Of a DNA stretch of 64,000 bases, positions 12,868-25,100 are shown piece by piece. This DNA comes from Echinococcus granulosus (lineage: Eukaryota > Platyhelminthes > Cestoda > Cyclophyllidea > Taeniidae). Each line of letters starts with the position of its first letter. The stretch's first letter is position 1. The position numbers were made by a program, and so were the translations under genes. The stretch is taken from contig NW_020170404.1 of the NCBI RefSeq assembly GCF_000524195.1, positions 948,997 through 1,012,996 of the forward strand, given 5' to 3'. A model generated the notes under the pieces. It made no database searches, was not told where the DNA came from, and saw only the letters and a program-made list of their open reading frames with translations.

Positions 12868-15583
12868 ATGGATTCACGTCACACTGAGTCGTTAAGGTGT
12901 TTACTTTTATTTTGTTTGTCCATCTTTTGGGAGTGATTGTGGCTCAGAAACAATGTGTTTTTCGAGGCTGATATTGCCAATACAAAATTAAAACCTGCCT
13001 CACTATTTGCGTATATGCTTTAATTATTTAGGCGGTTACAACAGCTGATGTCTGAATTGGGGTCTTTTTTTTGCAATCTCCTTTTCTTAAGGTTGGTGGG
13101 GAAAGGAAGGTCAGAGGCTTCATTTTTTTTGCCTCCTCTTGTTCTGTGCTACTTCTGGCTTAGACTATTGAAAAGGTTTGGAAAGAACCGCATTCCGTTT
13201 GATATTTATAGTAGGGGGTGATTTCGATGATAGTTTGCTTCGTTAGTCACCATTTTGCTTGAAATATTCCCCATTTAAGGACAAAATAAACATTTATTTC
13301 AACTTCACTGCTTCATTATCACAATGGCTATGTTAGTTTGTTGTTATACGATAAGCACTATTCGTCCTTCTGTTTTTTAGGCTATCGCTTTGAATTTGTA
13401 CCACTTTACTGTTTTAATTAACTTCATTCTGATTTTCGCTATTCGGACCTTGCTTAATTAAGTGGAATGATGGTGTAGGCTCTCATTTCATCTTGTCATT
13501 TAATTTCTCTCTGGCCTTTCTGTAAAGGTAGAGAAATAGGATTTGAATGTGTGTTGGCATTATGAGTAAGCTCGCAGACCTTTGGTTTTAAGCTCATAAT
13601 CTAGGCATGCTGGCTCGTACTTTATGCTTCCTTTTTATTCTTCCAGAAAACGAAAACATCGACTATCCTCCACGTTGGCAACTGGCGGAGAGGAAGAATT
13701 TTGGGACTGCACGGTGTGCACTTACAAGAACTCTGCTGAGGCTTTTCGTTGTGAAATGTGCCAGACTCGCAAAGGCACTTCGACCCGCAAACCAAAGTTG
13801 AATAGACAGATTGTGGAGGAGCAAAATCTCATTGCCCGGACCATCATCAAGGAACGCCTAGAAGAGAGTGGTGCAAAAACCGCCGGCACGGAATCCACCA
13901 CGCATCACCGTCGAAAGTACCATCGACATCTAAATTCTAATAGCAGCGCATCGGCCTCTGCCTCAGCGTTAAAACGTGTTGCATTATTGCGCCCCGGGTA
14001 AGGCAGTTTTTCGATAACTGTGATATATTTTTATATCGGACCCTATGTGCCACGTGGTGGAATGTCAAATACTTTGCAATGGCTTGTGATTACAGATCTC
14101 TTCGCAATGTCGATCGTTCATGTCCGCAGCACTTTGAGGTATTCGCAAATGGATTCAGCGTGGTTATCACGGAGTATTATCCCAAAGTATCCTCCCCTGC
14201 TACAACCCCGGGTGGTAGCAAACAGGTGTCTTCATTGTCCAACAGCCCCGTTCTTTCTACTCCTGCGTTGTTTGCAGTACGTTCTTACTTTATCCCCTTC
14301 TTAGAAGTAGGGTTTTGCCTTTGATACTTCACCGGACTCTAATTTCTGAGATGACAAATAAGTGGATCTTAAGTGGCTTATTTGTAAAGTTCTGTTTATA
14401 TATAAAATACAGATTATCCTAAATTTTACGGGTGAAATCGGCCGGAAGATGCTTTATCAATTCCAATTTAAATATGCGTTGTGTAATTGGAGTCATCGGT
14501 CGGCTGCTTGATCATAAATCCTATGCTTGGTAGCGTTTCAGTCTAACTTTAATCACTTATTAAAGTTCAATGTTCTTTATGCCTGAATATTTTTTAGCTG
14601 TTTAAGAATTTTCCATATGATATGATTTCCTCTTTAAAATCGTGTTGTCATTTGGAAGGAAAACCCCATGGCTGGTAATCACTCTTGATTCAACATTTGA
14701 AATGGAATCCCCAGCTTTATTGATCCTAAAAGAATTTTTGCCTCTAAGTTACACCTCTGTATATGCGCAGGAATTGGGGCTGGAAGGGTAGACAGTATTG
14801 TCAGAACCGTCTGCGGTCAGCATCCTGATTTGGTATATAGTTAAAAGTATCAGTATCCACACTTCCTATTTTGATTGGCAAAAGGGTTGACCTTTTCCAT
14901 TTGCCTCTTTCAAGGGTTCTGCAACCATTCCACTAGGAACGGGTGCAACAAAAGTAGAAAACACTTCCAATTCCGAACCTCCAACTACCAACCATCTCCC
15001 ATCGTCGCCATCCTCTGCAGGTGTTACTAGTGGTGACCATCCCACCTCAACTCCATTGGACGATCCAATTGCTATAACCAAGGAGGAGGAAGGGGAAGAA
15101 GAAGGGAAGGCAAAAGTCCACTTGGGCTTTAAAGAGCCCCACCCTGCTGAAGAGGATCTTGACGACACAAGCCGCACATCTCCCTCAGTCGCACCGAAAT
15201 CTGAGGCGACTGAAACTCCGGTGGAGAGTTTGTTCAACGCAATGACCGTGTCTGGTCGAAGGAAGCGACGCAAACGTCGGCTGCAGAGTGATACCTCCAT
15301 CAATAAATCGTCCCGATCTCTGCGTAGCAGTGCTGGCTCCTCCGCCGTGGCATCGCGCAGCAGACGGGTCAGTCGGATAGCTCGCGCTTCTCTCTACCGT
15401 GTCGCAAGCGCCCCTCGTTCCTACAAGCGTCGAAAGATCGCCACGCCATCCACTGCTGCTTCCGTGGAGCCTACTTCCTCTTTGGACCTGACCTCTCCCA
15501 TGAACGTGGAGTCTACCGCCCCCATGACTGACAGTTGCGGTGCAGTGGCACTGGAGATGTCTGCAGCCAGTGCGTCTACCTAG
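12868..15583 (+). CDS. RYBP: RYBP/YAF2-type Polycomb PRC1 subunit, copy 1
   Basis: RYBP and YAF2 are subunits of variant Polycomb repressive complex 1; they bind RING1 and stimulate H2A ubiquitination in the nucleus. Predicted exons: 12868-12896 (tentative first exon, chosen because its donor phase fits), 13647-13997, 14096-14276, 14915-15583. Together they encode 409 residues; human RYBP has 228. A RanBP2-type zinc finger lies near residues 28-52 (FWDCTVC, then RCEMC), followed by RKGTSTRKPKLN, the family hallmark. Residues about 128-158 (SLRNVDRSC, then VVITEYYPK) match the RING1-binding hairpin of RYBP. The final exon adds a long tail with no known match, acidic then strongly basic (GRRKRRKRRLQSD, near residue 296), a likely nuclear localisation signal. 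It cannot be placed as RYBP rather than YAF2, since flatworms are expected to have one ancestor-like gene. Confidence 0.88.
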
Positions 15584-15777
15584 ACACGCATCTCCTCTCC
15601 CTCCTCTTTCCATGTATATATGTTATGTAGGCGGTTCATCTCTCCCTCCCAGATCTCCCGTTCCTACCACACCTTTTATGTGTACAGTTGTCAGTGGGTT
15701 CGTGCCTTCTCCACTCTCCTCTACCTATCTCCATATGTATGTCTGTTCGCTATATTGGGGAAATGGTTGTTTGGATA

Positions 15778-15783
15778 AATAAA
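15778..15783 (+). terminator. RYBP polyadenylation signal
   Basis: A canonical AATAAA lies about 195 nt after the RYBP stop codon and about 375 nt before the proposed WDR59 start. GT-rich sequence follows (ctgtgtgagcg), as expected downstream of a cleavage site. Confidence 0.6.
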
Positions 15784-16158
15784 CTCGCTGTGTGAGCGTA
15801 CTATGTGCTACTTCTCCTGTTGTCTGCTTGAGGACCATCTTTTGACCAATGCTTTTAATGCTTAGCTGCTCTTCTTGGTATTTCAATATGACAGGCTACT
15901 GCAGATGATACGAATTGTAGATAACAGGAAGGTTCAGGTGGTGGGATTTCTGGCGAAACGATAATGCTACTAGCTGTGCCTTTGATTTCCTCCTTGGTTG
16001 TCCTGCTCAGATTCTGTTCTCGATGTGTGTCACTGTGGTGCAAGATAGGATGTTATGACTTCAAAAGTGGATGCCTGCTAGTATTAGAAGGTTGACTACT
16101 CCCGTGCTGGCGCTTTATAGGGTACTGCTATAGGTTAAGGCCGTGCTCCCTGAAAAGC

Positions 16159-19100
16159 ATGTCCTTAGGAGTTTATCGTTGGAGATTTTTGAGAGATCCA
16201 CAAAAACATGTAGTCCGGGTGCTGAAACAGTAATTCATTTTGTTTGCAGGGGAGCCATCAAATTGGTGAATTTTTTCATCCAGACCTACAGGTACGTTTT
16301 CTGCACCACTTCTAGCGTCCCTTTTCCATCTACTCATCCACATAGCGTTCATATGTGCCTTCCACAATAGGTTTCTGTGCTTGATGTCGACTGTACGGGG
16401 CGTTTCGCTTTTTTAGCTGGGTACGTGATCTACCTCTTTGTGTCTTCCAATTTTGACCATGGCTAGGGGTCTGTGAATGGAATCTTCTTGCCAAATAATG
16501 ATTGCTTTATCAAGCTTGATTCTGAATTACACCTATCCTGCTTCTCACTTTTAGCTCCAAAGGGTTAGCCGTCATTGATCTTGAATCTCCCTACGACAAG
16601 GCCTATTTTGAAAAGATTGATGCACTCGAACCGTCAATTCTACAGTGCCATCCCAATGATGGATCCCAGTTCGCTCTGGCTGTAAGTTTTTCATACCCAT
16701 TTACGAGCGATATGGTAGTAATTGGCGTCCACTAACGCTCGTCCACTATCAACCTTTGAAATTGACACGTCGGAAATGCTACGATTGGTAAAACAACCAT
16801 TTTGGAAGATTCCCGCATGTTGCTTGCAGGCTCTCTCCTTCTTTATCACTTATTAAACGCCCCTGCTTTATATCATTGCATAAATCCTCTCGTGACCCTT
16901 TCATCAGATATTAACTGTATGATCGTGATGCTCATTTTGAAAGAATTTAATTTCAGCGAAAAAACATATGCGAGGTGTACTCCTGGTCGTCCACTGAAAG
17001 CAGACTGACCCTGGTGACACTACTTCAGGGCTTCATCCGACCAATCAACGCTGTGGATTGGTGCCCTATGCAACCTAATATTTTGGCCACAGCCTCCAAT
17101 GAACAGTTTCGTTCAATCACCGTGTGGGATCTGAGGGACCCAGTCAAACTGGTGAAGAATATTGAACTGTTCTGTAGGTTTCTAGTTCTATTATCCTCAT
17201 CCTTGCTGCACCCACTTTTGTCCCCCGTTGAGGTGGATTCTCCCGACCTTACAGCTTCCACAAGTCTGCTCCGTTGGGATCCGTTCCGAGAGCACAGCTT
17301 TGCCAGTGGGGGCGACTTCATGGTCCAATTTTGGGATCTTCGAGTACGTCTCTTTTCAACCCATTTTTGCCCGATCTCTTCCGTGTATTTGTTTTGCCAT
17401 TGGAATAAAATGTCCTGCTTCGTATCAAAACTTCGTTTCGGTCGACATTGTCGCATCCGGAAGCAGTGTATCACACAATGCATTGTTTGGAAATGTATTC
17501 TAAGGGTAATCCTTCTCATACCACTAAAAAACACCAACTTTCACAGGATCAGATGTCTGCAGATTGTATTTGAAGTGCCTTTCCTGTCCGGCTAATGGTT
17601 GAATACATCCATATTTGAAGCAAGTATCTGCTTGCCTTTGCATGTTAGTCTAACACACCCGAGCGCCACCTCTCAATGCAGTCGTCGCGGGTTCTTTCAA
17701 TGGCTTGGTCGCCCATTCGCACTGGTGAGTTCGTCCTCTCCACTAAGGACGGCAGCCTACGTGTCTGGCATCTCAACAACTTCGACGACCCTCTGCTTGT
17801 CGGCAATTACAAGAAGATCCCAATGTTTCAGCTACGCTACACGGTAAGATGTCCCACGGTTACACTGAACCTCATCCAGCATTTGTGTAAACTGACTTAC
17901 ACCATACGTATCATATTCCTGTTCCTTGTACAGGGAACTTTAAAATCAAATTGGTAATTTATAAGACCAAATAATGGATCTCAAGGAGTGAAAACTGCAT
18001 TTATGCTGTGTTTATAAGCTCATCTCGGGATCCACCCAATACCCGGTATTTTTGGATGCGAAAAGATTTGTCAGTAAGACTGAACCGCCTTGTACCAGTC
18101 TGATTCACTTTTTCATCGGTGTTAAAATGCTGACCTCTGAGACACTCTTTTACAGATGTCAGTAAGTTTGACCACATGTGATGCTGTAATTTAGAAAATC
18201 CCCCTTCTTCGTATCAAAAGGCTTCTCAACTCTTCACCATTGACCCGAGGTGAAAAGGGCTCCTGGCACCCAGTGCGCACTAGCTTACTGGCATTGCAAG
18301 TATTTGTTCCACAGCTTATGCATTGACTAGACATTAAAAATCAAGCGCTCTACAGGCTGAATCACCGCGATCGGCATTAAAACTGGTGCACCTGCGGCTG
18401 TCTTTGAAATATCTCATTGCCAAGTGGCTGAGCGTCTCATAACCAAACTGTGCTTGCAGTCCTATTCCGATTCCCATGCATTCCCTTCCACTGTTGCTTG
18501 CTGTCTTGACTAAGTATATCTGAACAGTTCAGCGATATGTGCATCAGTTATTGCCCTTGACACTAGCTGCCTCGTGCCGTAATACCACGGTAGTATCCTT
18601 TTTACGGCTGAAAAGCTAAAAGTCGTGATTTGACTTGATCAGTAGGTAGAATCGCTGCACAATGACTGACTTAACCCAGAGCGTCGGACACTACAATGTC
18701 CATGGCAGTTTTCCTCTCTGTGTTGGTTTTAGCCTAAAGGGGTCGGGATTGTCAGCCTACCGCATCGGACACGTTGGACGAATTCGGGTTTGATTCTCTG
18801 GAGGTCAGACACCCTGTCCCCCATGCGTCTGGTCCCCGCCATGAATGAGGCCGACGAGGGAGCGGGCGTGAGCTACCAGTCGAGTTCGGGCATCAGTGAG
18901 GAGAGCTGTGTCCTCGGCTTTGGATGGTGTAGGTCTGAGCTTCCCCCCATCTCCACATTCAATGAGCCCACTTTCGATTTGGAGAATAAGGAAAATCTAC
19001 GGGATATGGGTACGTTCCAAAGCGGTCGAGGAAGTGTTTTTTATAAGTTTTACTAGATCCTGGTGATAAACGCTATACTTTTCTTCCACTAAAAAAGCCC

Positions 19101-22100
19101 AACAAAATTACTGATCATCCACTCTACCATTCCTGTCTGATTATCTTAGGGTTGGCATCTCCGTAGCGCACCGTGGGCCCAGCCTATGCCATCTCAGTTG
19201 AGCATTTCCTAAGTAAAATCTTCAAAGGCTCATTAAGCATCGGGAAGTCGGTCACTGGGCGCATCCACTTTGAGGACTTCTCCATGCAGCTTCGATTGTG
19301 TGCACTAGTCAGTCCCCAAATGCAGAAAGCGTTTTTCGTCCCAAATTTCTACCCAATTTACCTGCTTTACCTTAAGGCATAACCCATTTATGGAATTCAA
19401 GAATCGAGGAGGTATGAATGCAATGCTTCGTGCGGTATTTCTGCTTTAATAATTCATAAGTTTGGGAAATATTTTCCCTCTACCACTACCTGTGGATGCA
19501 AAAGAAGGCATATTTTAATCCTTCACACTATTCACTTTTAGTTAATACCGTTATTAATGTGACCCCATTGTCTCCTGCAGTCCAACTGCCCAACCTCGTC
19601 TCCTGGTCCCGAGACCGCCAATTGAGGGTTCACAATCTACCGGCTGCTTTTTTGCACGTCAGTGGAGTGAGGCCATCATCTTATCATAGTCCCTCACGCC
19701 CAGTGGCCTCAGAACCGGCTGCAAAAGATTCTAAAGCCGCTCTTTCTGTATAAAAACCTTCTTCCTTTCTCCCACTTCATTTGTGGTATCTTTTTACTCT
19801 TTTTTTTAATATTCCAGACCGTGGATGGTAATGATGTCTCCAGCAGGCGCCCATTCTCAGAACAGACAGGTTATTTGTACGCCTGTGCGGCATTAAAGTG
19901 TCTCAGTAACTGATTAATGACTCTCTCCCTCCCTCTCGTTCTTTGTACAGCTTCTCAATCCACCAAAACAGACCCTCTTGCCTTCCAGTTTGTCGCGCAA
20001 GAACTCTCCCTTCTTAGCTCTTCCATTGGCCTGGTAAGCTAGCAATAATCTTCTCGGGGCAGTGAGTGATGACTTCATTTGTCTGTTCCTCCTGCTGCTA
20101 GTACCGAATTGATGATGTCGATCGCAATGAAGTAGACTGCACAGTTCGATTGACGCTCTATTACTGCCGTCGTAATCACTACCATCACCGCACAGTGTGT
20201 GGATTCGATGCAGGCAATGAGGCGGCTAAGTCACGCGATCGCGCTGACTCCCTTCCATTGACCGATCTGGACGCGCTCTTTCAGTCCACCACCGTTGCTA
20301 ACTCGCCACGACCGACACCGTTGACGGTGACGAGCTCAGGAAGGACTCTAGGGTCTCTCCCCAGTGCCGGCAACGTAACCCTTCTGGCTCGATTTCCTCC
20401 CGCCTATCCTGCACCCAATTGCCCTCCCACTTTTGCTTTCATCGCCTCTGATCCCGTCGTGCATGAATCAACACTCATGCGTATGCTTAAGGTATGCTCG
20501 GCTAGTTTTGTGCTTCCACAGGTTACTTGAGGTGTAATTCAGTGGACTCGGTGGTACACTGCATAGGTAATGAATTGGCATGTAAGTGCTAAACTGTAGC
20601 ATCTGAGTCGTCCTGGAAGTTTGGCCTCATTTGTAAATAAACTGATAAAATTTATGCTTTTTGATGCACTATACTACAAACTTTGAAGGCTAACCTGGTT
20701 TCATTAGACCGTTTGCCCATGTATAAGAAACAATTCTGAGCACCTGTATATTGATGCCACTTCTAGCCTGTTGTCCAAGCTTTTATCTACCCCACTTTCC
20801 TAGTTTTTTATTTTGAGGCCACTTGACCGCTGAGGTGGCGTTTTTACTCTTGAGACGACCAAATTCCCACTTTGTTACAGATCTTTGAGTAGATTATTTG
20901 TGAAAGTTCATACCCTGGCTTTCATTTTGTTGCAATCTTTTACCCCTAGTGTCATTCTTTGCTGCTGCTTTTCGCGTAGCAATCAGATGACCCACTTTGA
21001 TGTGCACCACTGCTTCATTGTGATTCAGAGAGTGCATTCCACCACTCTGCTTTTACTGTAACGTCTGTGGTTGAACCGAAAACACCCACATGATTTACTG
21101 ATAGAAATTGAAGTGGAGACTAATGGTTCTGAGAATGAACTTGTGTACGCTTCAAAATCTGCATTGTGAATTCACTCGCCACACTGCAATATCAACTCAT
21201 CACCGCAATGCGACGAAAGAAGATAGAGTATTTTTCAATTAGGGGACATTCTAGTGCTTTGTGGATGTTTATGATGTTAAGTAACAAATCAACTCACCTC
21301 AGCGATGGTATTACGGTTATTGTAAATTCCAGAGTTGTGTTTCATAACAAAGCATCTGCATTAAAGTGAGAACTTAGAACGTGTAATTAGTTCCTCCTCA
21401 CCTCCGTTACAGGACATTCAGCATACGGCCGAAAAGACCGTTTCTGCTTCGCGTGGGTGTCTAGAGCCGTGCATCCGAAAGGTCTTCAAACATCTCACCT
21501 CTACCAATTTGGCATTTTCTTCTGACGAGGAGTGTGTAAGTTGAAGTTATCCTTACCATCTGTAATCCTTTTAATCTTCTTCCACCCGCAGAAGACAGGT
21601 GATAATGGGACCAATCTGGCGTCATCCGATCCCTACGTCAGCTTTGCTCAAGAAAATCCCGATTTTCAGGCTTCCACCACCGCTGAGGGAACTGACGCCG
21701 TCTCACAGCCGCCCTCCCAGGATGTGTTCGTCCCCTTTCCACGCACCTCCGGGGTTCGTATCTCCCCCTCAGGCCTTATGGTGGCTTTCGGGCTTCATCA
21801 ACCCCTTGTAGAAATTGTTCAAGCTGCTAGTCCAGTGCCTCTAGCATCCACTCGCACACCTCGCTCCTTCCACGACTACCTTCAGCTCACAGAGGGCAAG
21901 GAACACCTCTTTTGCAAGGCTGCAGACAGGCAACAAAGGTTATTGCAGACTGGAGATCAGGCAGTGGGTGATACTTGTAGCCAGTTAAAAAGGTCGCTGA
22001 GTGCGGATGCTGTCTGTGCTGGTGTTGTTAGAGAGACAATACCAGGTACTTCCAGTTCCTCCCTAATGACACATGGATCGCCAAAAAATGCCAATCGAAG

Positions 22101-25100
22101 ACGCCACTTTTCAGGAAAGACCTCTGGCGAATCTAGGAAGGTGACCTGTTCGTGTTTGTTGTGTAGCAAATTTCATTACCACGATATGTAAAGCTTCCAA
22201 ATCTGTACTTTGTTCTATTTCAGGTATCCACTGCCTCTACTGGAAAGGCACCAGTCGTGGGCACCGAGCAGCCTACAATAGTGAATCAAAGAACGCAGAT
22301 GCGTAGAACATCCTATGCCACGCGTTTCACTCCTTTCCATGCTTCAAATTCCCTTCGAAAGGCCTCTTTTGATCGAACTCGTTCTAACGGTTAGTCTTGA
22401 CAATTTACACGATTATCACACTCGTGGCATATTGTTCAAAACACATATTACACTATTTAACCCTATTTACCCACTTAGCCGTCGGTATCCTAGTCGAGAA
22501 TGTCGTACTTCTCCATTACCACTTGATTGACGATACGCCCTCGTCTCCTACTACTGTGTGTATTTGAGCTCACTTTTGTCTGCTTTTGCATAGGTTCGCC
22601 ACGAGCAGTTGTCAGCGAACTCTCATCATTGATACCGATGTCAAAGTACCTTGCGACCAACTACTCGTAAGTCACTTCAACGGGGGCCTTTTCTCAATTT
22701 TGCGCCGTTAGAATTAAACCAACTAAAATTCGTGCTTTTATTGCTTGAGGCAGAAAACGAATGTTCCAGTTTTCACATTTGTGTATTTGGGAAGTCAGCC
22801 CGTCTGGACTTGCCATTAGACGCTTTTACTGCCTTCGTGATGTGTGAATGATTGTATTTGAGGGACTTATTCATGCACCACCTTAATTTACTGGCTGCTT
22901 TGCCGCCTAAGCACATGATTGCCACTTATAATGTAATAATTTAGTGGTTTGTTTAACCATTTTTTTGGTTACGTGGGCCTTGAAGGCCCCACGATTGTAT
23001 CTCCGCTGAGCGGCATAGCCCACGGGCCGTGCCAGCAGCCCCTCAGTCCTTCCGCATGTTGCAAAAATTATGACCTCATTCGACTTCAGAAAAACGAAGG
23101 TGGGAGGGGGGCGCTACGTATAAGTGAACCAGTTTTCTTATGAGCCTTCAAAATGCACCTAAGTGTGCTTCCATAATCCATGTTAAGTGCTGCAGAGGCG
23201 GTTTTTTGCACAGCACATGATCCCACAACCCATGCAAAATGCTTTGAGTTAGGCATGGTCTAGCCGAGGTTTTTCAAAATTGACGTACATCCCATTCACT
23301 TTTCCTTCTTTATCATTCATCCAGGCTTGACATTGCCGATCCGAAGCGCATGTGCTTACAAAACCTAAAGGTCGCTCAAACAACTGGCCGGTTGGATTTG
23401 ATTCAGGTTAGTTGAACTTCGCGGATCCGCGCGAGCACATACACGCACGCCTCCGGCTCATCGGACTTCAATTCTCATTCAAATACAGCCCGTCCGTGTA
23501 ACGCTAGCAGATATTCTCAGATCCTAGATACTACCCTTAGCCTAGCTCTCTGTAGTCAAGATTAGTTTCATCTACTTTTGTGGCAGATGAAAATTAAAGC
23601 TTTTTAGGTTAAATGCATTCAGTAATATCTATTTAGTTGTAACTGCTAATTAATTCATCCTCGAATCTGCTGAATCATTCCCTTTTCCGCGGGTTTCTAA
23701 TCGCTACTCTACATCTGTTGGGGAGTGAACTTTCCACCGTTTTGCGTGTAGCTAGCTAATTTGTTTAATTCTCTAGTTTTGGAGCTTTGTGGCGTCTCTG
23801 GCTGGCGCGAAGTTGAGGCAACCCCCCTTTCCCCCCATCGTTCCGCCCTACGCCAGTCAATCTATTGGTCGTGCCTTCTTTAATACTTGGTGAGTTAATT
23901 CCAAATTTGTTAAGCCTCTCCTTCTCTACCTTTTGGAGCGTGAAAGTCAAATTATAGGTCAATTTGAGGTTGGTACGCTCATGAAATTTCATACTCAATT
24001 GCCGCGTTTGATACCTCCTATTATTGTCGGGAAGATAGACAGAAGGGCTAAGCCGAGCCGCTGGTACTTGTTTCACTTACGCGTTTACTACCAGACTCCC
24101 GGAAGAAAATTAGTATTTACAGTTTGACTTTGTATTTGTCTAATATATTACCAACTTTTTAAACCTAATCTCCTCAGTCTAATTTCTTAAATCCGCCATG
24201 TCACGTATATGTGACGTACAGACTTGGGTAGGAGAACCGGGCTGTCAAATGCATACTACAGTGATGAGAGACGTACTAAGATGGGTGCTCGTAAAATTTC
24301 CGGTTCTCCTAGGCTCTCTCACTTTCTATCCCTCGGGGACGTCCAGAGCTTGACAATGATGGGTTTCGCAATGGCCGCGATCGACGCGCAGTCCAGTCCG
24401 CCAGCCCTCCTCCTCACTGCGCCATCGCAAGTCGCCGCTGTAGCTTTGAAGCAACCGCAACGCACCTCCTTCACCTACTTCCGGCCTTGCCCCCTTGAAC
24501 AACAAAAGAGCCCACTTCGGCGCGCATTTCAACAGGTGCACCAGTCCGCCACTGGGATACAGGCATCGCGAAGATCCAAGTCGACTGCAATGCTACCCAA
24601 CTTAGCTCTTCTGGAAGCTCATGAACCGCTCACCTTGACGTCTATGGAGAGGGCAGACGAGGTGCGATTTACACATGAAATTTTAATCCAATTTAATGTT
24701 TGTCATAACAAATTAAAAAAGTCTCCCTCATCAACATTGAGTGCCAGAAATTAGTGCCTACATATGCTTCTTCTTGGGCAGATAGCAGGTCCTTGTATAG
24801 TCCTTTAGGGCGAGACTTTCATTAAAAAGATGTATTTCTTCATCTCATTAACCCGTTTTCGTCTACGCTCCAAATTGCTTTCTTCAGATTGAATATTAGT
24901 GGGCGATATGAATATGGCTACAGAGCATTCATATAGTGCGCATTTTTCACCTCGGAAAATGCCACTCTTTTTTATACCAATTAAAATTACACCCTTTGGC
25001 TGTCAATTATCCTTAATTGAATCTTTTCGGGTTCTGTATGTAGCCCCTTTTTTGTTATAACGATGGCGTTAGTTCATGGTACGTGGTTGCACTGATTTAT

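Larger units (their letters stand above)
131..19963. repeat. First copy of a 19.8 kb (visible) perfect direct repeat
   Basis: This stretch recurs at 44168-64000 with a constant offset of 44037 bp. Open reading frames on both strands keep the same lengths, spacing and translations throughout, so no indel is present, and the lines compared base by base agree. The left edge is sharp: position 131 is the first shared base, and bases 1-130 do not resemble 44038-44167. The right edge cannot be seen because the second copy runs off the window. It holds CLINT1, RYBP and the first eleven predicted exons of WDR59 (the eleventh cut off after 13 bases). It is either a recent tandem duplication or an assembly duplicate. 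Confidence 0.97.

Noticed and set aside
15185..15613. A 142-codon open frame on the minus strand
   Set aside because: It is the shadow of the RYBP last exon, which has the right phase, an upstream splice acceptor and family continuity on the plus strand.
17174..17254. Reading the WDR59 frame straight through this 81-bp stretch, which is open
   Set aside because: The inserted peptide is a hydrophobic Leu/Ser run unlike a WD40 strand. Removing it as a GT-AG intron joins KNIELF to SSTSLLRWDP in frame and matches the human blade.
17025..17537. A 170-codon open frame on the minus strand
   Set aside because: It is antisense to WDR59 exons and their introns; the plus strand has matching WD40 motifs and splice phases.
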